DNA of 64,000 nt from SAR324 cluster bacterium (lineage in GTDB: Bacteria > SAR324 > NAC60-12): contig JANQJU010000022.1 of NCBI GenBank assembly GCA_028281495.1, forward strand, positions 62,001 through 126,000, read 5' to 3'. Below, one piece after another: positions 34,894-43,337 of this stretch. The translations under genes and the position numbers were made by a program. The notes under the pieces were generated by a model. The model saw only the letters and a program-made list of their open reading frames with translations, was not told the DNA's origin and ran no database searches. Positions within the stretch are counted from its first letter, which is position 1. Every line of letters starts with the position of its first letter.

Positions 34894-35486
34894 CCCCACC
34901 CCTTCAATTGACAATCTATTCGGACTATTTATGCCCATGGTGCTTCAATGCTATGGTTCGTTTGCATCAGTTGAAAGCAGAGCACGGCGACCGCCTCCAA
35001 CTGACATGGAAACCCTATTTATTGGTCGCTGAGAAACGCCATCAAACCATTGAAGCCTTTCAGAAATACAGCAAAACGTGGGCAACGATTGGTGCCCAAA
35101 CCCATGCCGGAACCTTTCGAACTTGGCCTGCGGATAAAACGCCTCCTGATTGGAGCCTTCCTGCCCAAGTGGCTGCCAAAACTGCCCTCCATTTGAACGA
35201 GACGGTGTTTCCTCAATTTCAATTGGCCTTGATGAATGGATACTTTCGAGACCATCGGAATATCTCAGATGAAGCGGTTTTGTTCGAAATCGCTAAAGAA
35301 TGTGGCCTGCCTGCTGATGATTTTGAAGCTGCCTATCGAGACCCCCGACGGACGGAGCAAGTTTGGGAAGACCATCGGCAAACCATCAACCAGGGGATCT
35401 ACAGCATTCCCAGTGTGGTTGTGAACGGCAATCAAGTGCTCGTGGGGGCGGTGAGTCTTCAAGAATACCAAGACTTTTTGAAATGA
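34890..35486 (+). CDS. DsbA-family (FrnE-like) thiol oxidoreductase
   Basis: A 198-residue thioredoxin-fold protein with the active-site CPWC at about residues 15-18 (IYSDYLCPWCFNAMV) and the cis-proline segment YSIPSVVVNG near residue 175. It lacks a signal peptide, so it is cytoplasmic, in line with FrnE/HCCA-isomerase-like members. It is translationally coupled (ATGA) to the sulfotransferase gene before it and lies 7 bases from the cytochrome gene after it. The role may be disulfide exchange or isomerisation of a thiol compound; not decidable here. Confidence 0.88.
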   Translation: MTPPLQLTIYSDYLCPWCFNAMVRLHQLKAEHGDRLQLTWKPYLLVAEKRHQTIEAFQKYSKTWATIGAQTHAGTFRTWPADKTPPDWSLPAQVAAKTALHLNETVFPQFQLALMNGYFRDHRNISDEAVLFEIAKECGLPADDFEAAYRDPRRTEQVWEDHRQTINQGIYSIPSVVVNGNQVLVGAVSLQEYQDFLK

Positions 35487-35493
35487 GGTGCAT

Positions 35494-36807
35494 ATGGCAA
35501 ACAAGGCAACTAAGGGAAACAAACCCAAAAAGAAGCCGCTTCCCAAAAAACGAAAAAAATCCCAAGAATCCAATGGCTCTGGATTAGCCTATTTGGTGCC
35601 ACCGGTGATGGTGATTGTTGCTGGCATCGCCTTTGTGGCTTACATCACCTTCAGTTACGACGAACTGGAAGGCAAAGTGAACAAGGCTGCCGAATCGTGG
35701 CGCATTGATCACTGGCAAACGCCGATTCCGTTTCAAGGGGAAGCTCCCGAAAATTTCCACCCCTTAGCCAAAGGGTTGAGTGCAGAGAATTGCAAAAGTT
35801 GTCACCTAGATAAGTATCAAGAATGGTCGGAATCTTTGCATCACGAGGCGATGGGACCTGGAGTTTATGGTCAGTATCCTCATATGAACGCTTCCGGAGT
35901 GGCGGACTGTAATGAATGCCACGCCCCTATGAGTGAACAATGGGAACACCTTCGGCAAGATGGCAAATGGGTCAAAAATGCGGCTTACGATAAAGACCTG
36001 TTGATGGAAGGTATCACCTGTGCCGCTTGCCATTTACGCAGTCATCAACGGCATGGCCCTCCCTTAGCGGAAGGCAAACAATCGGTGTCGCAAGCCTTGC
36101 ATGGAGATGCCCAACGGACGCCCTATTTTGAAGCCTCCGAGTTTTGCAAAGGGTGTCATCAGCACAATCCGAATACGCTCAAACTCAACGGCAAAACGAT
36201 TGAAAACACCTACAACGAATGGCTGGAAAGTCCAGCATATGCCAAGGGGCAAAGCTGCCAGGATTGCCATATGCCAGAACGACGTCACTTGTGGAAAGGC
36301 ATTCATGATCCTGAAATGACGGCCTCGGGCGTGACCATCGAACCTTTGCTCAGCAGTGAAACGCCTCAGATCGGGGATGCCTTTGAAGCCAGCTTGACCA
36401 TCACCAACACGGGCACAGGTCACATGTTCCCGACATACACTACTCCAGCGGTTTTTTTGAAAGCTGCCTTCTTAGATGCGAACGGCAGGGCCATGGCAGG
36501 ACATTTCGAGCAAGACATCATCCAACGTCGTTTAAAAACTTCAGGCCAGTGGCAAGAGCTATTCGACACTCGGATTGCGCCGGACAAGTCGCGCACCCTC
36601 AAGTTCAAACGGAACGTGCCAAAAGGCGCGAGCCAATTCAAACTCTGGGTTTGGGTGGAACCCGACCATTTTTATGAAGGCTTTTATCGGCAGACTTTGC
36701 AAAACAGTCCCAATCACAGAGGACGAGAGGCCCTACAACAGGCTTTACAAACCACGTTAGATCGGCAATATGCCTTGTTTTCTAAAACGATTGATATTGT
36801 ACAATAA
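35494..36807 (+). CDS. Pentaheme c-type cytochrome with N-terminal membrane anchor
   Basis: A 437-residue protein with five CxxCH heme-binding sites: CKSCH (100-104), CNECH (139-143), CAACH (176-180), CKGCH (218-222) and CQDCH (255-259). A very basic N-terminus (about 1-30) precedes one hydrophobic helix (about 33-52), giving a membrane anchor with the heme domain in the periplasm. The last about 150 residues are a beta-rich domain (SLTITNTGTGHMFPTYTT...) common in octaheme/c554-type cytochromes that act on nitrogen or sulfur compounds or carry electrons. The ATG at 35494 with GAGGTG upstream is chosen over a GTG at 35488. The cytochrome maturation genes 2-5 kb away would serve it. Confidence 0.88.
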   Translation: MANKATKGNKPKKKPLPKKRKKSQESNGSGLAYLVPPVMVIVAGIAFVAYITFSYDELEGKVNKAAESWRIDHWQTPIPFQGEAPENFHPLAKGLSAENCKSCHLDKYQEWSESLHHEAMGPGVYGQYPHMNASGVADCNECHAPMSEQWEHLRQDGKWVKNAAYDKDLLMEGITCAACHLRSHQRHGPPLAEGKQSVSQALHGDAQRTPYFEASEFCKGCHQHNPNTLKLNGKTIENTYNEWLESPAYAKGQSCQDCHMPERRHLWKGIHDPEMTASGVTIEPLLSSETPQIGDAFEASLTITNTGTGHMFPTYTTPAVFLKAAFLDANGRAMAGHFEQDIIQRRLKTSGQWQELFDTRIAPDKSRTLKFKRNVPKGASQFKLWVWVEPDHFYEGFYRQTLQNSPNHRGREALQQALQTTLDRQYALFSKTIDIVQ

Positions 36808-36839
36808 TCAACACATACCTTATTAAGCAGGACCTACCT

Positions 36840-36871
36840 TTTTCGAGAGAGCCTCATCTCTCTCTCGAAAA
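36840..36871. terminator. Perfect 12-bp inverted repeat after the cytochrome gene
   Basis: TTTTCGAGAGAG (36840-36851) pairs perfectly with CTCTCTCGAAAA (36860-36871), leaving an 8-base loop. It lies about 32 bases after the cytochrome stop and 40 bases before the PhaR-type gene. It lacks a long T tail on the plus strand, but the 12-bp stem makes it the strongest hairpin in the window and a probable transcription end or RNA-stability element. Confidence 0.5.
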
Positions 36872-36909
36872 GTGACCCCAAGCAGCCAATAGAAAGTAAC
36901 CAACAACCT

Positions 36910-37518
36910 ATGTCCACAGACCAACCCAATACCTCATCCGAAGCACCTCGCAAAATCATTGTGAAGAAATACGCCAATCGCCGGCTGTATGACATGACCA
37001 ACAGCACACATTTGACCCAAGACCAATTGATCGAACTCATCAAGCAAGGGTATGATGTGGAAGTGGTGGATTCCAAAAAAAAGGAAGACATCACGCAATC
37101 CGTACTCACCCATATCTTGTTGGAGATGGGGCGCGATGGAAAACATCTCTTTTCCACCACATTTTTGCACCAATTGATTCGTAATCGAGATGGGGTGGTC
37201 CGAGACTTCTTCACCGATTTTGTCCCTCGGCTGTTGGACTCCTATTTGGAAATGCGCGATACCATGAAGCGGCAATTGTCCACGATTGTGAACCCCGTCA
37301 ATTGGCTCACGGCCACAACCAAGGATTTGAAATCCCAGTGGCTGAATCCGATATTTCCTCACAGTTCAGAAGCTTCCTCAGACCCGTCGGCGGAACCGGA
37401 TCACCCTTCCTCCGAGACCTCCTCCTTGACACCTGATGAAGTGGCACAGCTTCGGCAAAAGATCCATGAATTGGAAGCTGAAGTGGATGCCCTCAAAAAG
37501 GAAAAGCAACAGTCATAG
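36910..37518 (+). CDS. phaR: PhaR-type polyhydroxyalkanoate synthesis regulator
   Basis: A 202-residue regulator. The N-terminal about 65 residues are the signature PHB/PHA accumulation DNA-binding domain (KYANRRLYDMTNSTHLTQDQ, then IKQGYDVEVVDSKKKEDITQ). A helical segment resembling the PHA-accumulation regulatory domain follows to about residue 130, and the end (about 175-202) is a leucine-rich coiled coil. PhaR represses phasin and synthase genes and is released when PHA granules form, so the organism likely stores PHA. No PHA synthase gene is seen in this window, so the gene may control distant targets. It begins a core run with gatB. Confidence 0.85.
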   Translation: MSTDQPNTSSEAPRKIIVKKYANRRLYDMTNSTHLTQDQLIELIKQGYDVEVVDSKKKEDITQSVLTHILLEMGRDGKHLFSTTFLHQLIRNRDGVVRDFFTDFVPRLLDSYLEMRDTMKRQLSTIVNPVNWLTATTKDLKSQWLNPIFPHSSEASSDPSAEPDHPSSETSSLTPDEVAQLRQKIHELEAEVDALKKEKQQS

Positions 37519-37587
37519 TTCAGACAACCAAGTTCAGATCAACTCGCGAACTTTCTTTTCAAATCGATTCAATCAAAAAGGGCACCT

Positions 37588-39024
37588 ATGCAGTTCGAAC
37601 CGGTTATTGGCTTAGAAATTCATGCACAGTTGGCAACGGAATCCAAAATTTTCAGCACGGCTTCTACAGAATTTGGGCAAACGCCCAACTCCAACACCAC
37701 ACCCGTCTGTTTCGGACTACCGGGGGTACTGCCCGTGTTGAACAAAAAGGTTGTCGAATTCGCTGTAAAAATGGGACTGGCAACCCATTGTTCGATTCGG
37801 CTGGATTCCCAATTTGCACGGAAACATTATTTTTATCCGGATCTGCCCAAAGGCTACCAAATCTCACAATACGACCGTCCTATCTGTGAAAATGGATGGG
37901 TGGATATTGAAGTCAATGGGGAAACCAAACGCATTGGCATCACTCGTATCCATATGGAAGAAGATGCGGGAAAATTGGTCCATGACGAAAGTGGGGAATG
38001 CAGCTATGTGGACCTGAATCGAGCCGGAATGCCGTTGCTGGAAATCGTGAGCGAACCCGACATGCGCACTCCCGAAGAAGCCAAGGCGTATATGGAAAAA
38101 ATCCATTCCATTGTGACCTACTTGGAAATCTCGGATGGCGATATGGAAAAAGGAAACTTGCGTTGTGATGCCAACGTATCGTTGCGCCCTAAAGGACAAA
38201 CCGAGTTTGGCACTCGGACCGAAACCAAGAACCTCAATTCTTTCCGGTTTGTGCAGCAAGCCATTGTTTATGAAATCACTCGTCAAGAAGATGAAATCCT
38301 TGATGGCAATGACATCGTGCAAGAAACTCGATTGTGGGATTCGGATAGAAAAGTCACCTACAGCATGCGCAGCAAGGAAGACGCCCATGATTATCGGTAT
38401 TTCCCGGATCCTGATCTGCCTGTGGTGAATATTGAGCAAGCCTGGGTGGACGAATTACGAGCCAATCTTCCGGAGTTGCCCGATGCCAAAAAACAACGGT
38501 TTATCGAACAATATGGTTTGCGCGGCGAAGATGCAGGTATTTTAGTCACCGACCGCACGGTAGCGGACTATTTTGAGGAAGTGGTGAGCCACCAAGCAGA
38601 TGCCCGCCAAGCGGGAAACTGGGTCATCATGGAGTTGGGACGAGTGACCAATGAAACCAAAAAAAGTATTCGAGAAATTGGAATCTCCCCCCTAGATTTG
38701 GCCGAATTGATCGGGTTGATATCAAGCAATGCCATCAGTGGTAAAATTGCCAAAACCGTATTTGAAGAGATGCTTGCCTCTGGCAAAAAGCCGATGGTGA
38801 TTGTGGAAGAAAAAGGGTTGAAACAGATCACCGATGAAAGCGCGATTGAATCCATAGTGGATGAGGTACTTGCCAAAAACCCAACCCAAGTGGAACAATA
38901 TCGAGCAGGGAAAACCAAAGTGATGGGATTCTTAGTGGGGCAAATCATGAAAGCCTCTAAAGGCAAAGCGAATCCGAAGCTTGTGAATCAGTTGTTGAAA
39001 CAGAAATTGGATCAATCATCTTAG
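37588..39024 (+). CDS. gatB: Aspartyl/glutamyl-tRNA(Asn/Gln) amidotransferase subunit B
   Basis: GatB of the GatCAB complex, which converts Glu-tRNA(Gln) and Asp-tRNA(Asn) to the amide forms. 478 residues, normal for the family. The start [20 protein letters not shown] and [13 protein letters not shown]..., [27 protein letters not shown] and [17 protein letters not shown] segments are hallmarks. The C-terminal YqeY-like domain (about 330-478) is complete. gatA and gatC are not in the window, so they lie elsewhere. AAAGGG precedes the ATG. It is followed after 10 bases by ccmC. Confidence 0.97.
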   Translation: MQFEPVIGLEIHAQLATESKIFSTASTEFGQTPNSNTTPVCFGLPGVLPVLNKKVVEFAVKMGLATHCSIRLDSQFARKHYFYPDLPKGYQISQYDRPICENGWVDIEVNGETKRIGITRIHMEEDAGKLVHDESGECSYVDLNRAGMPLLEIVSEPDMRTPEEAKAYMEKIHSIVTYLEISDGDMEKGNLRCDANVSLRPKGQTEFGTRTETKNLNSFRFVQQAIVYEITRQEDEILDGNDIVQETRLWDSDRKVTYSMRSKEDAHDYRYFPDPDLPVVNIEQAWVDELRANLPELPDAKKQRFIEQYGLRGEDAGILVTDRTVADYFEEVVSHQADARQAGNWVIMELGRVTNETKKSIREIGISPLDLAELIGLISSNAISGKIAKTVFEEMLASGKKPMVIVEEKGLKQITDESAIESIVDEVLAKNPTQVEQYRAGKTKVMGFLVGQIMKASKGKANPKLVNQLLKQKLDQSS

Positions 39025-39034
39025 AAGAGGACTT

Positions 39035-39727
39035 ATGGAGCGTTGGATGAAAATCTTAGAACCCCTCTCGCTGCTGTGCATTGCGGGATGTGGGTTGTGG
39101 GTTTTTTTAGGCACCCCCATTGAACGAGAAATGGGGTTTGTTCAGAAGATCATGTATCTGCATGTTCCCTCGGTAATCGTGACGTACACCGGCTTCTTTG
39201 TGACGTTTGCGTGCAGTATTGCCTACCTATGGAAACGTGATATAATTTTTGACCAAGTGGCCAAAGCATCGGCAGAGATCGGATTGATCTTCTGTGCGAT
39301 GGTGTTGATCACCGGGGCAATTTGGGGAAAACCCACCTGGGGCACGTATTGGGTGTGGGATGCACGCCTGACCACTACGTTGCTTCTGTTTTTGATTTTT
39401 GCCGGATATTTTCTCCTTCGCACGTTTTCGGTGGATCGAGAAAAAGAAGCTCGGCTGGCCTCGATTGTCGGCATCATTGGATTTATGGACATCCCGATTA
39501 TCCATAAATCGGTGGAATGGTGGCGGACCCTCCATCAACCCTCCACCCTATTTAAAGCGGAAGGCAACGAAGCCAAACCCGCCATGCCGCCAGAATTGTT
39601 ATATCCGTTGCTCGGCTGCATGCTCGCCCTATTGATATTTTATGCCTACTTATTATGCCTGCGGGTTCAAGTGGAACAACGGCATCAAGGTCTTCAAGAA
39701 ATTCTTGCTCAAGAGAAAGGCGCGTAA
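39035..39727 (+). CDS. ccmC: Heme exporter protein CcmC
   Basis: Cytochrome c maturation protein of 230 residues that loads heme onto CcmE in the periplasm. Six transmembrane helices can be placed. The periplasmic WGTYWVWDARLTTTL tryptophan-rich motif that contacts heme is intact, and conserved histidines are in IMYLHVPS (helix 1-2 loop) and IPIIHKSVEWW. The C-terminus adds a slightly longer helix than in E. coli. It begins 10 bases after gatB and is followed by ccmD and ccmE with short gaps or overlaps. CcmA, CcmB and CcmF are not present in the window. Confidence 0.96.
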   Translation: MERWMKILEPLSLLCIAGCGLWVFLGTPIEREMGFVQKIMYLHVPSVIVTYTGFFVTFACSIAYLWKRDIIFDQVAKASAEIGLIFCAMVLITGAIWGKPTWGTYWVWDARLTTTLLLFLIFAGYFLLRTFSVDREKEARLASIVGIIGFMDIPIIHKSVEWWRTLHQPSTLFKAEGNEAKPAMPPELLYPLLGCMLALLIFYAYLLCLRVQVEQRHQGLQEILAQEKGA

Positions 39728-39731
39728 TCTC

Positions 39732-39872
39732 ATGCCAATGAATCTGGAATACGTATTGACGTCTTATGGAATCTGGGTGGTAGCGTTTCTGATCTATATC
39801 CCTGTGATGAAACGGAAGCTCAAAACCTACACTCAGTCTCTCGAAACCCATCAACAACAGAAAAAATCATGA
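39732..39872 (+). CDS. ccmD: CcmD-like small membrane protein
   Basis: A 46-residue protein (MPMNLEYVLTSYGIWVVAFL...) with a single transmembrane helix at about 10-27 and a basic cytoplasmic tail (MKRKLKTYTQ). This matches the size, topology and position of CcmD, which helps release holo-CcmE from the CcmABC complex. The stop overlaps the ATG of ccmE by four bases (ATGA). Sequence conservation in this family is low, so position between ccmC and ccmE is the main evidence. An ATG two codons in (39738) is an alternative start. Confidence 0.85.
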   Translation: MPMNLEYVLTSYGIWVVAFLIYIPVMKRKLKTYTQSLETHQQQKKS

Positions 39873-40306
39873 AATCAACCTATAAGTTTTTAATCGGTGG
39901 AATCATCATTTTTGGAGCAATTGCTGCGATTTCTCTCCAAAGTTTGCAAGAAGCAACCGTATTTTTTTACACGCCACAGGAAATTCTGGCGGACCCCAAC
40001 GAGTTTGAAGAAAAAACCATCCGTATCGGCGCGTTGGTGCAAAATGGCAGCGTGGATTGGGATGCAAAGAACCTCATGTTGGCCTTTAATATCACGGAAG
40101 ACTCACGCAGTTATATTCCCGTTGCCTATCAAGGCGTCAAACCCGATATGTTCCGTGAAGGACAAGGGGTTGTGGTCGAAGGCCAAATGCAAGGCGACGT
40201 GTTTCATGCAGATCAATTGTTGGTCAAGCATAGTGAAGAATACAGTATCGATCCTGAAATGCATAAATCCAAAAAAGATTACTATAAAACCATGAGCCAG
40301 GAATAA
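39869..40306 (+). CDS. ccmE: Cytochrome c-type biogenesis heme chaperone CcmE
   Basis: A 145-residue periplasmic heme chaperone anchored by one N-terminal helix (about 6-24). The heme-binding motif is HxxxY: H121 and Y125 in LLVKHSEEYS, corresponding to the histidine that covalently holds heme and the tyrosine that ligates iron. The OB-fold core (IRIGALVQNGSVDW, VVVEGQMQGDVFHADQLL) is present. It is coupled to ccmD by ATGA and to the NtrY-like kinase by TAATG. With CcmC and CcmD it forms the heme-delivery half of System I maturation and would serve the pentaheme cytochrome upstream. Confidence 0.95.
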   Translation: MKSTYKFLIGGIIIFGAIAAISLQSLQEATVFFYTPQEILADPNEFEEKTIRIGALVQNGSVDWDAKNLMLAFNITEDSRSYIPVAYQGVKPDMFREGQGVVVEGQMQGDVFHADQLLVKHSEEYSIDPEMHKSKKDYYKTMSQE

Positions 40307-42501
40307 TGCGCCACTTCCTTTCTGCAATTTCGTCTCAGCTTCGCAATCGTTTCTTAGCGATTCTGTTTCTGCTCTTTTGCATTGCCTTCTTGGTTTATTT
40401 TGACATCCAACAGGGGTTCACCAGTTGGAAAGCCATCAATTCTCGCCTCAGTATTTTTATCGCCATCAACGTCAATATCGTGCTGTTGGTGGTGGCGTTT
40501 TACTTGGTGCTCAAAAATCTGCTCAAGTTGATTTTTGAGCGCAACCAACAAGTCTTGGGGTTCAACCTCAAAACCAAGCTCACCATTGCCTTCATCTTAA
40601 TTTCGTTTCCTGCCACGCTTTCTCATTTATTCACCACTCTGTTCACGTCCTCCACCTTAGACACCTGGATGGAACGCCAATATCAGTTGGTTTCGGAAAA
40701 TTCCCAAAGCGTCTCTCAAGAATATTATCTGAATCTGAAAAGCCTGATGGCCAGTCAAGGATTGATGTTTGAGAATGCTTTGCAAATCCAACCCGGTTTG
40801 CTCAATGACCCGGCTCGCATGTTGGATCTTGCAACTCGTGGTGATATCGAAGGATTGACGGTCTATGACGATCAACGGAATCCCATTTATCAAACCCTAC
40901 GGACTCACAAATCCAATAAGTATTGGAAGCCGATGAATGCTGTAGACTGGGAGCAAGTGGAAGCCCAAACGCAAGCATGGCTTTCCGAAGACTTGGGCAA
41001 CCGCTTGATCTATCGACACATCCGCAGCTTCCCGGTTCGAGATCAACTCTGGCGAGTCGAAATCACCCATGTGTTCACCAAATATCTGACAAAAGCTCTC
41101 AACAACCTCGATGAGCAAGAAATCAACAATCAGATTTTTAATGAATCGGAAGACTTGATCCGAAACTATTACATTGTGAGTTTACTGCTCATGGTCGTGG
41201 TGATCGTCTTTGTCGCCACGTGGTTTGCGTTTTATATGGCCCGTGGTTTTGTGCGTCCTATTGAACAACTTGCTGAAGCGACCCAACGGGTAGCCGAGGG
41301 CGAATTGGGCTATCAAGTGGCAGCAGAAAAGGACATGCCCCTCGACCGAGACTTTGGACAATTGGTCCGGTCTTTCAACTCCATGAGCTACCAACTGATG
41401 GAAAACCAAGAGGCGCTGGAAAGCACGGCCAATAACCTCCAAAAAAGCAATGCCACCTTGGAAGAACACAGCCGATTCGTAGAATTGGTTTTGGAAAACA
41501 TCAAAACCGGGGTGATCTCAATGGACACTGAAGGACGTGTGAATGTGTTGAACCGTTCTGTGAAACAGTTGCTTCAATTAAAAACCGGAGAGTATTTCCG
41601 CAAACACTATCGGGAAGTGTTGGATGAAGAATCCTTGAAAGTGATCGAAGAAATGTTTGATGCCTTATATACCAGCCAACGCAAATCGATCACTCAAGAT
41701 CTGACTGTGACCAAAGCGGAAGCGCCTATGAACATCGCGGTCACGTTGTTGACCTTAGAAAATCGAGGCAATCGAGCGGTGGGGATGATTCTTGTGTTTG
41801 AAAACATCACGGAAATTCAAAGGCTGCACCGTGCTCGTGCCTGGCGTGATGTTGCCCGACGGATTGCTCATGAAATCAAAAATCCACTCACGCCGATCCA
41901 ACTTTCTGCACAGCGCATCCGACGGAAATACAAAGACACGATCGAACAACCGCGTGTACTGGAACAGGCCACCCAAACCATCATCGATGAAGTGGAAATG
42001 CTCAAAAAGATGGTCAAAGAGTTTTCCAGCTTCGCCCGCCTTCCGGAGTCGACTCTGCAATCGGAAGATCTCAATGCCACGATTGAGGATGCCATTCAAT
42101 TGTATCAAAATGCCTTGCCCGATAACGTGCAACTGACGATGGACCTGGACCCACAATTGCCACAATTCGCACTGGACCGGGAACAAATGAAACGGGTTTT
42201 TGTCAATCTCATTGATAATGCATTGGTGGCGGTTGAAGAACAGGGAGAGGTCAGTGTATCTACCCACTTTGATAAAGATCTGCGAATGGTTCGCGCCGAG
42301 GTGGTGGATAACGGCCCTGGAGTTCCTCTGGAAATCCGACAGCGCTTGTTTGAGCCGTATATCACCACCAAAAAACATGGCACTGGCTTGGGGTTGACCA
42401 TCGTGGCTCAAATCATTTCCGATCACAATGGTTTCATTCGCCACCAACCCTTGGAAAGTGGAGGGTCTCGATTCTCGATTGAATTGCCGTTTGCCTCTTG
42501 A
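40306..42501 (+). CDS. NtrY-like sensor histidine kinase
   Basis: A 731-residue membrane kinase. The first about 310 residues contain several transmembrane helices (about 15-33, 48-70, 90-112, 288-312) and a periplasmic sensing stretch (about 115-285). A HAMP domain (about 313-370), a PAS domain (about 385-495), HisKA with H522 (RRIAHEIKNPLTPIQLSAQR) and a HATPase (NLIDNALVAVEEQG, DNGPGVP, GTGLGLTIV) follow. The NtrY family usually pairs with an NtrX response regulator, which is not adjacent here. Its ATG overlaps the ccmE stop (TAATG), an unusual coupling of heme delivery and a sensor that suggests control by cytochrome or heme status. Confidence 0.88.
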   Translation: MRHFLSAISSQLRNRFLAILFLLFCIAFLVYFDIQQGFTSWKAINSRLSIFIAINVNIVLLVVAFYLVLKNLLKLIFERNQQVLGFNLKTKLTIAFILISFPATLSHLFTTLFTSSTLDTWMERQYQLVSENSQSVSQEYYLNLKSLMASQGLMFENALQIQPGLLNDPARMLDLATRGDIEGLTVYDDQRNPIYQTLRTHKSNKYWKPMNAVDWEQVEAQTQAWLSEDLGNRLIYRHIRSFPVRDQLWRVEITHVFTKYLTKALNNLDEQEINNQIFNESEDLIRNYYIVSLLLMVVVIVFVATWFAFYMARGFVRPIEQLAEATQRVAEGELGYQVAAEKDMPLDRDFGQLVRSFNSMSYQLMENQEALESTANNLQKSNATLEEHSRFVELVLENIKTGVISMDTEGRVNVLNRSVKQLLQLKTGEYFRKHYREVLDEESLKVIEEMFDALYTSQRKSITQDLTVTKAEAPMNIAVTLLTLENRGNRAVGMILVFENITEIQRLHRARAWRDVARRIAHEIKNPLTPIQLSAQRIRRKYKDTIEQPRVLEQATQTIIDEVEMLKKMVKEFSSFARLPESTLQSEDLNATIEDAIQLYQNALPDNVQLTMDLDPQLPQFALDREQMKRVFVNLIDNALVAVEEQGEVSVSTHFDKDLRMVRAEVVDNGPGVPLEIRQRLFEPYITTKKHGTGLGLTIVAQIISDHNGFIRHQPLESGGSRFSIELPFAS

Positions 42502-42505
42502 AGCA

Positions 42506-43267
42506 TCAACGGATGGCAGGAAGTTCGGTGACCACAATCGGTCGTTTTTGGGTAATGATCAGGGTGTGTTCATGTTGGGCGGCTAAACTGCGATTGGCCG
42601 TGGTGAGGGTCCAACCATCCGGTTGTTCCACAACAAAACTATCTCCAGTCGAAAGGAAAGGTTCGATGGTGATGACCATTCCATCGGTCAGCCGTCGGGT
42701 GTCGTTTTTATCGTAGTAGCTTAAGATTTCAGTGGGCTCTTCATGAAGGGCACCCCCCACACCATGACTGCACAAATTTCGGATGACCGCATACCCTCCT
42801 TTGCGGGCTTCTTTCTGAATCATTTTTCCAATTTCATTCACACGCATTCCAGCCTTCAGCCGAGAAACCACCCGATTGAGAACTTTCTTGGTGTATTGGC
42901 ACAGTGATATGATTTTTGAATCGTAAGGAGGCACTTGGAAGGAATGTCCCGTATCCGCGAAATATCCGTTCAATTCCGCAGACACGTCGATGTTCACCAA
43001 ATCGCCTTCTCGGATAATGCGATGGGGGCTGGGTATTCCATGAGCTGCTTCTTGATTGAGGCTGATGCAGGTGTACCCAGGAAAACCATAGGTGAGTTGG
43101 GGGGCAGACCTCGCTCCATACTTCTTAAACAGCCGTTCTCCCACTTCATCCAATTCCTTAGTGCTCATCCCTGGGCGCACACTCTTTTTCATTTCTTGTA
43201 AAATGAGGGACACCAACTTGCCCGCATTTTTTAATCCTTCAATATCGTTATGACCAGAAATTGACAT
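42506..43267 (-). CDS. map: Type I methionine aminopeptidase
   Basis: Removes the initiator methionine from nascent proteins. 253 residues with all five metal ligands: D94 and D105 (VNIDVSAELNGYFADTGHS), H168 (CSHGVGGALHEEP), E202 (TIEPFLS) and E233 (QHEHTLIIT). H76 in AAHGIPS is the substrate-contacting histidine. The start at 43267 is preferred because AAGGAG lies 7 bases before it; the frame runs 30 codons further through what is the 3' end of the hybrid kinase gene. It is transcribed on the minus strand directly downstream of that kinase. Confidence 0.95.
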   Translation of the reverse strand: MSISGHNDIEGLKNAGKLVSLILQEMKKSVRPGMSTKELDEVGERLFKKYGARSAPQLTYGFPGYTCISLNQEAAHGIPSPHRIIREGDLVNIDVSAELNGYFADTGHSFQVPPYDSKIISLCQYTKKVLNRVVSRLKAGMRVNEIGKMIQKEARKGGYAVIRNLCSHGVGGALHEEPTEILSYYDKNDTRRLTDGMVITIEPFLSTGDSFVVEQPDGWTLTTANRSLAAQHEHTLIITQKRPIVVTELPAIR

Positions 43268-43337
43268 GATGTTCTCCTTTAGAAGTTGAGTCAGGGCTGG
43301 ATGCTGTGTCAGAAGCACAGGCAATGACGCCAAGCAT

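Noticed and set aside
42498..42716. A plus-strand frame after the NtrY-like gene as a possible NtrX fragment
   Set aside because: It is antisense to the methionine aminopeptidase gene and shows no receiver motifs.
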